From Luscinia megarhynchos (taxonomy: Eukaryota; Chordata; Aves; Passeriformes; Turdidae), in assembly GCA_034336665.1 (NCBI GenBank), contig CM067568.1:42450770-42514769 (forward strand): a stretch of DNA of 64,000 nt, written 5' to 3'. The position numbers were made by a program, and so were the translations under genes. Under the pieces are notes generated by a model, which was not told the DNA's origin, searched no databases, and saw nothing but the letters and a program-made list of their open reading frames with translations. The number at the start of each line of letters is the position of its first letter. Position 1 is the first letter of the stretch. Shown here piece after piece: positions 59,407 to 64,000 of this stretch.

Positions 59407-60070
59407 ACCTATTCAATCTTTTGGTAGTAAAATTAAATTAAATAAGTGAGAGATGTTTGAGATTTTCTTAGGATATGGCTTCTTGTAACTACCTGCAGTA
59501 TGGAGAGATCGATGAATATTTTAATATCCCAAAAACCTGACATTATTGTTAGATATATTAATAATTCCAGTTCCAAAGATTTTCTGTTGTGTCCACAGAT
59601 GCCAGAAGCTTCAGGGGCTAGACAAGGGTCCTTTTCAAATTTCCTATCATCTTTAGCTTTTCATGCACCAGCTGTGAAAATCAATTAGCCTTGGTGAAAC
59701 TAAGCTGCTGCATGTTCTCAATAATGAAAAATACCAACTGTGCTATGGTGATATTCTCTGTCTGTAAAAAGAAGGATGGTGCTTCTGAATTTCTTTCTCA
59801 CATTTTTCCTACACAGAATTGCCTTTTTACTTCTGCTTTTGAAATTTACCAGATGTGCCAGACGGGTTAACACAGGACACTGTTTAAAAAGGCAAGAAAG
59901 CTATCCTGTAGCCCAGTTTTGACATTTGTGATTCCCTCAGGCTTGTGTGAAGCCAGCTCTCAAAGTAAAAAGCATCTGACTGAGAGCCAAAGTTGACTTA
60001 CACTAATTCCTTGATAATATAATGATGCCCTGCAATTCCTTGGGAATTTACAAGCTCTTCCTCTTACAAA
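59407..60070. other. Unique AT-rich DNA
   Basis: Nothing recognised. The 62-codon frame at 59500-59688 is unsupported. Confidence 0.6.
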
Positions 60071-60096
60071 TGTCTTCTGCTTCTTTCTTTGCTTAG

Positions 60097-60192
60097 GAGA
60101 ACAAGACAGCATCTTTGAACTTGAGAAACATGAAGACAATGTTTGAAGAAGAGGATAAGAAGAACTTGCCTGCACTAATTACAACTTTATAG
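60097..60192 (+). other. Terminal-exon-like segment after a strong acceptor
   Basis: The acceptor ending TTCTTTCTTTGCTTAG stops at 60096 after a long pyrimidine tract. Beyond it one frame stays open for 31 codons to a TAG at 60190-60192 and another for 15 codons (EQDSIFELEKHEDNV then stop). Either could be the last coding exon of a gene whose other exons lie outside. No peptide family is recognised and no good polyadenylation signal follows closely. A minus-strand frame (59960-60175) overlaps and is equally unsupported. Confidence 0.12.
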
Positions 60193-60736
60193 ACAAAGAG
60201 AGGTGTGTCCATCTAGTATCTGACATTACTGATTTCAACATAAATAAGAACAGGAATGAAAAATCCACTTTTAAGACTCCAGTGCTTATTATCTCTGCCA
60301 TTTTGGGTTTGAATTTGTGAGTTTATCTTCTCTTCCCTTACTCTTTCCCGCCAAGAGTCTCAAGTTTCTTTGGTTCCTTCTACTGCTTTTAATTTACGAA
60401 AATTTAGGAAAAAATTTAAGAATGGATCTGATGTAGATACAGAGAGTTGGAATAACTCTGTGTAAGAGTCACTCCTTGAAGAACTTTATGTACCCATAAA
60501 GCATTTACTAACTTGCTGAGAAGCATCTAAGTTCACTGTCAGAGGGCAGAGTCCTTTTCTTCAGCAGACAAATTAAATTTTGAGTTAAATCCTCAAATGT
60601 GCCTGTTAGCTTGCAGTATTATATCCTGTCATTTTTCTGAGCTTTTATTCACACTTCAGTGATATCAGTTACCTGTCACACCAAGGACTGAAAGACCACT
60701 GGCCCAGTCCATTGCTTCAAACAAATAACACAGGTC

Positions 60737-61080
60737 TTTTTTTTTTTTTTTTTTTGAATGATAATAGCATTACTTTATTTCTCAATTCAAACACAAACAT
60801 ATCCAAATACAATGGTCCCACCTCTCCCTAAAATCAGAACCGCAGAAGTACAGACCTTATTTGGCCAAGGAAGGAGTACTGGAAAAATATTGAAAGTAAA
60901 TGTATAAAACCTGCAATCTTGGCAGAAGCATTGTAAGTATACTTTGAGTTATTTTATGGCTGTCTTCTGCTATGAAGCAATTGTATGTTTCCAAGATATG
61001 CCTGGATTCTGTGTCTGGACATGGAAGGAAAGATAACAAAATATAAAGAGGCCTGTCACAAGCTCTGACTTTGGATAAAT
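60737..61080 (-). pseudogene. Possible retrocopy 3' end (poly(A) plus AATAAA), minus strand
   Basis: Read on the minus strand, an AATAAA signal (60774-60779 on plus as TTTATT) is followed after 18 nt by 19 uninterrupted A (plus-strand T run 60737-60755). That is the exact spacing of a genomic copy of a polyadenylated mRNA. The sequence upstream holds a 60-codon frame (60857-61039) beginning MLSFLPCPDTESRHILETYN with no recognised family, so the copied part may be 3' untranslated region. The 5' limit is a guess and no target-site duplication was found. The alternative is a chance A-run next to an A/T-rich hexamer. Confidence 0.4.
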
Positions 61081-63895
61081 AATAGATATTGCAATGGGAT
61101 TTTTGTCCTCATGTTTGCAGTACTATCTATATATCAGTAGAAAATTCAGTGAACTGAAAATAACAATACAATCAATTCTGTTGTAATTTCACTCCTTTAT
61201 TAAAGTAAGAAATTAGAGTGGTGTAAAAAAGTGATGGTTTGGTTACTTTTATGTAAGTCCTGCTTGTTCTTGTACCTCCTAGGTATGTTTTGCTTCTATA
61301 AAACCTTCATAAAACAAATCAAAGCTGAATATACTATCTGTGAAGCATATTAAAAAATTGAGTTGTTTATAGTGCTGACTGAAAAAAAATTGTAAGGACT
61401 TACAGATTGCATCATAGATCACCTACAAATAAGTGAATCAGGCTTCTAATGTTTTGTTTGTTATTTGGTAGTGCAAGGAAATATATTTGAAATAGAAAAA
61501 GTCAGGGTTAGTTAGACATGTAAAATATATTTTATTCATATTACTCTAGTATGTTTAAGGGAGACTACAAAAAAAAAACCAGAAGAGATGTTTCAAATAT
61601 GTAAATCTTCTCTTTCATCTCACATTTCTTGAAACTTGCTCTCAGTGATGATTTCCTTAGTTCCTACAAATGAGAAATAGATAGTCTATATGAAGAGTGA
61701 TTTTACTTTATATGGTCATCAATTATTTATCTTTGTTTGCAGAGGCAAGCTGTAGTGTATATCAGAATAGGAATTGACCTCCAGAATTCTGCATCATTAA
61801 AATGAACAAAAATATAAAGATATGAGGTACTACTTTAGTAACTAGCCAGAATATTTTTACTGCTTTTAATGTACTGATAAAGTTTCAAACACCTTTCTTA
61901 AATGATATAGAAATATTCTTTATGCACTGAAATTCCTGCAATTATCTGTTCTTTCAGTAGACAATGATTTTCTGTTACTCAGAAAATTCTACCAATAAAG
62001 ACAAAAACCCCCCAAACAAACTAGAGAAATGTACCTTTAATTTGACCAAGAAGAAGAGATTTTAATTAATTTTGGGCTAAATGAACTTAATGGGGTCTGA
62101 TGTTTTTCATCCCAACAAATTGTAATGTATAAGCTGCTTCTCGCTCATTTTTAATTTCTGCATCAAAAAAGTTCTGGAAGCACTCATTTAACATGTAATA
62201 TTACAGAGAAACATTCATGGATTATTCAAAATGCCACTAAACAGAGAAGAGATACTGTCTTTAGGGAAAGTTACCCAAGATCAGCCTCCCTGTGGTCTCG
62301 TGTCAATGCCATTAGATCGAGTGACAAATGTTACCTGACTACCCCACCACAGTTCCATCGGCTGCTGACATCCCAGTCCAGCTCATACACCCATCCAACA
62401 TCAACCTGTCCTTCCTAGATCAAGTGGCAAGGAATGTGACACAGCATTTCACTGTTAAACAAGGGCAGTACACCAGGAAGCTAAGACAGGCATGTATCCA
62501 AGTACCATTAGCTTCAAAGAAGCAGCCATCTCCTCCCAGCCTTTAAAAATCCTTGTCATCACCGCAGTTTCAAACTTTCAGCCTGATGAAAAAAAGGTAT
62601 AGAAAAGCTAGCACTGTGGGAGTCACAAAGGTAGAGTTCAGGAACAGAATAATTTCATATATCAACAAGAGCAAAACCAAATTTATGGGCCAAACTCAAC
62701 CAGCATAACATTCTCAAAAGACTATCTGGTTAAACATTAATATTAATATTTCTTATTTAGCTGGTCCTGCAGTCATCCAGAACCATTACTGAGGTAGATT
62801 TTTAGAAGTTAAGGACAGCTTTATATGCTGTTCTTTTGCCAACTTGATTCTCTATAAACTAGTAATTTAAAATTTCCCAAACCACTCTTATCAATGATTG
62901 TTCTGGGAAATTAGTTCCAAAAATAAGCCAGAGAAATTAATGGTAAATACTTTTTCTTGTTCTTTGGATATCTCGCCACTTTGACATAGTTTGTAATAAT
63001 TCCACTGTTTGCCTAAAGACCAAAGAACAGCTCCTTTAAAAAAGCTGATTCCTGTCCCCTTCCCATCAGCCTTATTTTTCCAAGGCCCACAGGATTTTTT
63101 TTCTTTGAGATAAAAGCTTCATCTTTGCAACTCAAGCTGAAAGACTTTTGTCCATAATAATGCAATTTTACCTTTTCAGTTTCTGTTCCTCCGCTCCAGC
63201 TGATGATTACATTCCAACCTTCACCTGAAAATGAAAAGTTCTTCCAGCCTCACTGAAATCAACAGACATTCCAGTAACTCAGGTTTTTACATCCCACTAC
63301 AAGTTCAGAGTGCCCAGAGAGAGAAAAGAAATAGAAAAAATGGGCACTTGTCCATGTGGAACCGAATAGAAGGCAATAGGCTTTTTAGAATAAATCCTAT
63401 ATTTACTGAATAACAGTAGATTTTTACTGTTTACTGTAAGTGTTTACTGTTTTTTACCTCAATTGTTTTTACCTCAATTTTTATGGCAATAAAATTGCAA
63501 CAACTTGTTTTATTAAATTGATAATATAACTTCAAGGTGAATTTATTAACCTTTAGGATGAGGAAAGAAAATAACTTTCAAAGGTAATGATATCCTCAAA
63601 TCAATTTGGAATGTGTGGTCCACTTACTATGAAATTTACTGCTTACCTAGAAATAATATCTCCTGAAAGGTCTTGTGTCTTAATTAAAATCACACATTTC
63701 CAATAAAACATTCTAAAGCTATCAACTGAAGGAAAATAATTAACAGAAACCAGTAATTCTGAATCTTAATGTCATGTACCTAAATATTCATTTTATTCCT
63801 CAACTTAAATTTAAATGTCCTTATCTTATTAATTATTACTTTGAAACAAGATGCAGAGTAGTTTCTAAGCACCTACTTTTGCAAAATATCTTCAA
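61081..63895. other. Unique AT-rich DNA, no gene seen
   Basis: 62260-62570 is less AT-rich and holds a 72-codon frame (62328-62546) with a Pro/Ser-rich sequence and no domain. Short tandem words TTTACTGT and TTTTTACCTCAATT repeat near 63425-63480. No transposon is recognised. Confidence 0.6.
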
Positions 63896-64000
63896 ACAGT
63901 AAATGTATTTTCTTTTTCTTTTCCCTTTCCTTTTCCTTTTGCCTTAAAAAAATCTTTTAGGGTTTTTTTTCTCTCTTTCTTTTTTTTTTTTGTTCAGTTT
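63896..64000. repeat. Pyrimidine-rich low-complexity tract at window edge
   Basis: TTTTC and CCTTTTCC units, an A-run and then TTTCTCTCTTTC with T10-plus. It may continue beyond the window. Confidence 0.8.

Overview
The window reads as non-coding DNA from a bird, probably a neoavian and possibly a passerine. It is AT-rich, has no open reading frame resembling a known protein, and carries typical avian repeats. These are CR1 LINE fragments in both orientations, a solo LTR whose ends and internal order match the abundant avian ERVL-type LTR starting TGTCATGGTTT, and a degenerate CCCTAA array. It is best read as a gene desert or part of a very large intron. No protein-coding gene, tRNA, rRNA or CRISPR array can be supported.

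Layout. 1-6.1 kb is unique AT-rich DNA with a pyrimidine tract and two small motif clusters. 6.45-7.86 kb is a compound subtelomere-like block: a degenerate interstitial telomeric array (C-rich on +), a G-rich stretch (G-rich on +), a 38-bp-stem inverted repeat, and about 600 bp of purine-only-like DNA. 7.9-20 kb is mostly unique, with a 242-bp TG...CA element inside a perfect 7-bp duplication (13.8-14.05 kb), an element-like homeodomain-motif cluster at 15.7-16.0 kb and an old antisense CR1 at 16.6-16.9 kb. At 20.0-20.8 kb there is an isolated GC/CpG-rich patch with an exon-like centre. 26-30.2 kb holds two copies of a repeat about 95 bp long, the ERVL-type solo LTR and a CR1 tail. 33.5-33.96 kb is a GC-rich block of unknown origin. 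37.3-37.7 kb is an antisense CR1. 39.1-41.3 kb is an unusually long decayed CR1 with recognisable endonuclease, reverse transcriptase and 3' end. 41-64 kb is mainly unique AT-rich DNA with one old CR1 scrap, a (TA)19 microsatellite, a candidate regulatory element (54.7-55.0 kb), a perfect 20-bp palindrome with an M-box core (59.4 kb) and a poly(A)-plus-AATAAA signature of a minus-strand 3' end (60.74 kb).

Nothing here forms an operon or pathway. The parts most worth checking are the telomere-like compound block with its hairpin, the young-looking 242-bp LTR-like insertion, the CpG-rich exon-like patch and the near-complete old CR1. Repeat assignments rest on recognising consensus-like text by eye. 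Regulatory calls are motif-based and weak without alignment to other birds.
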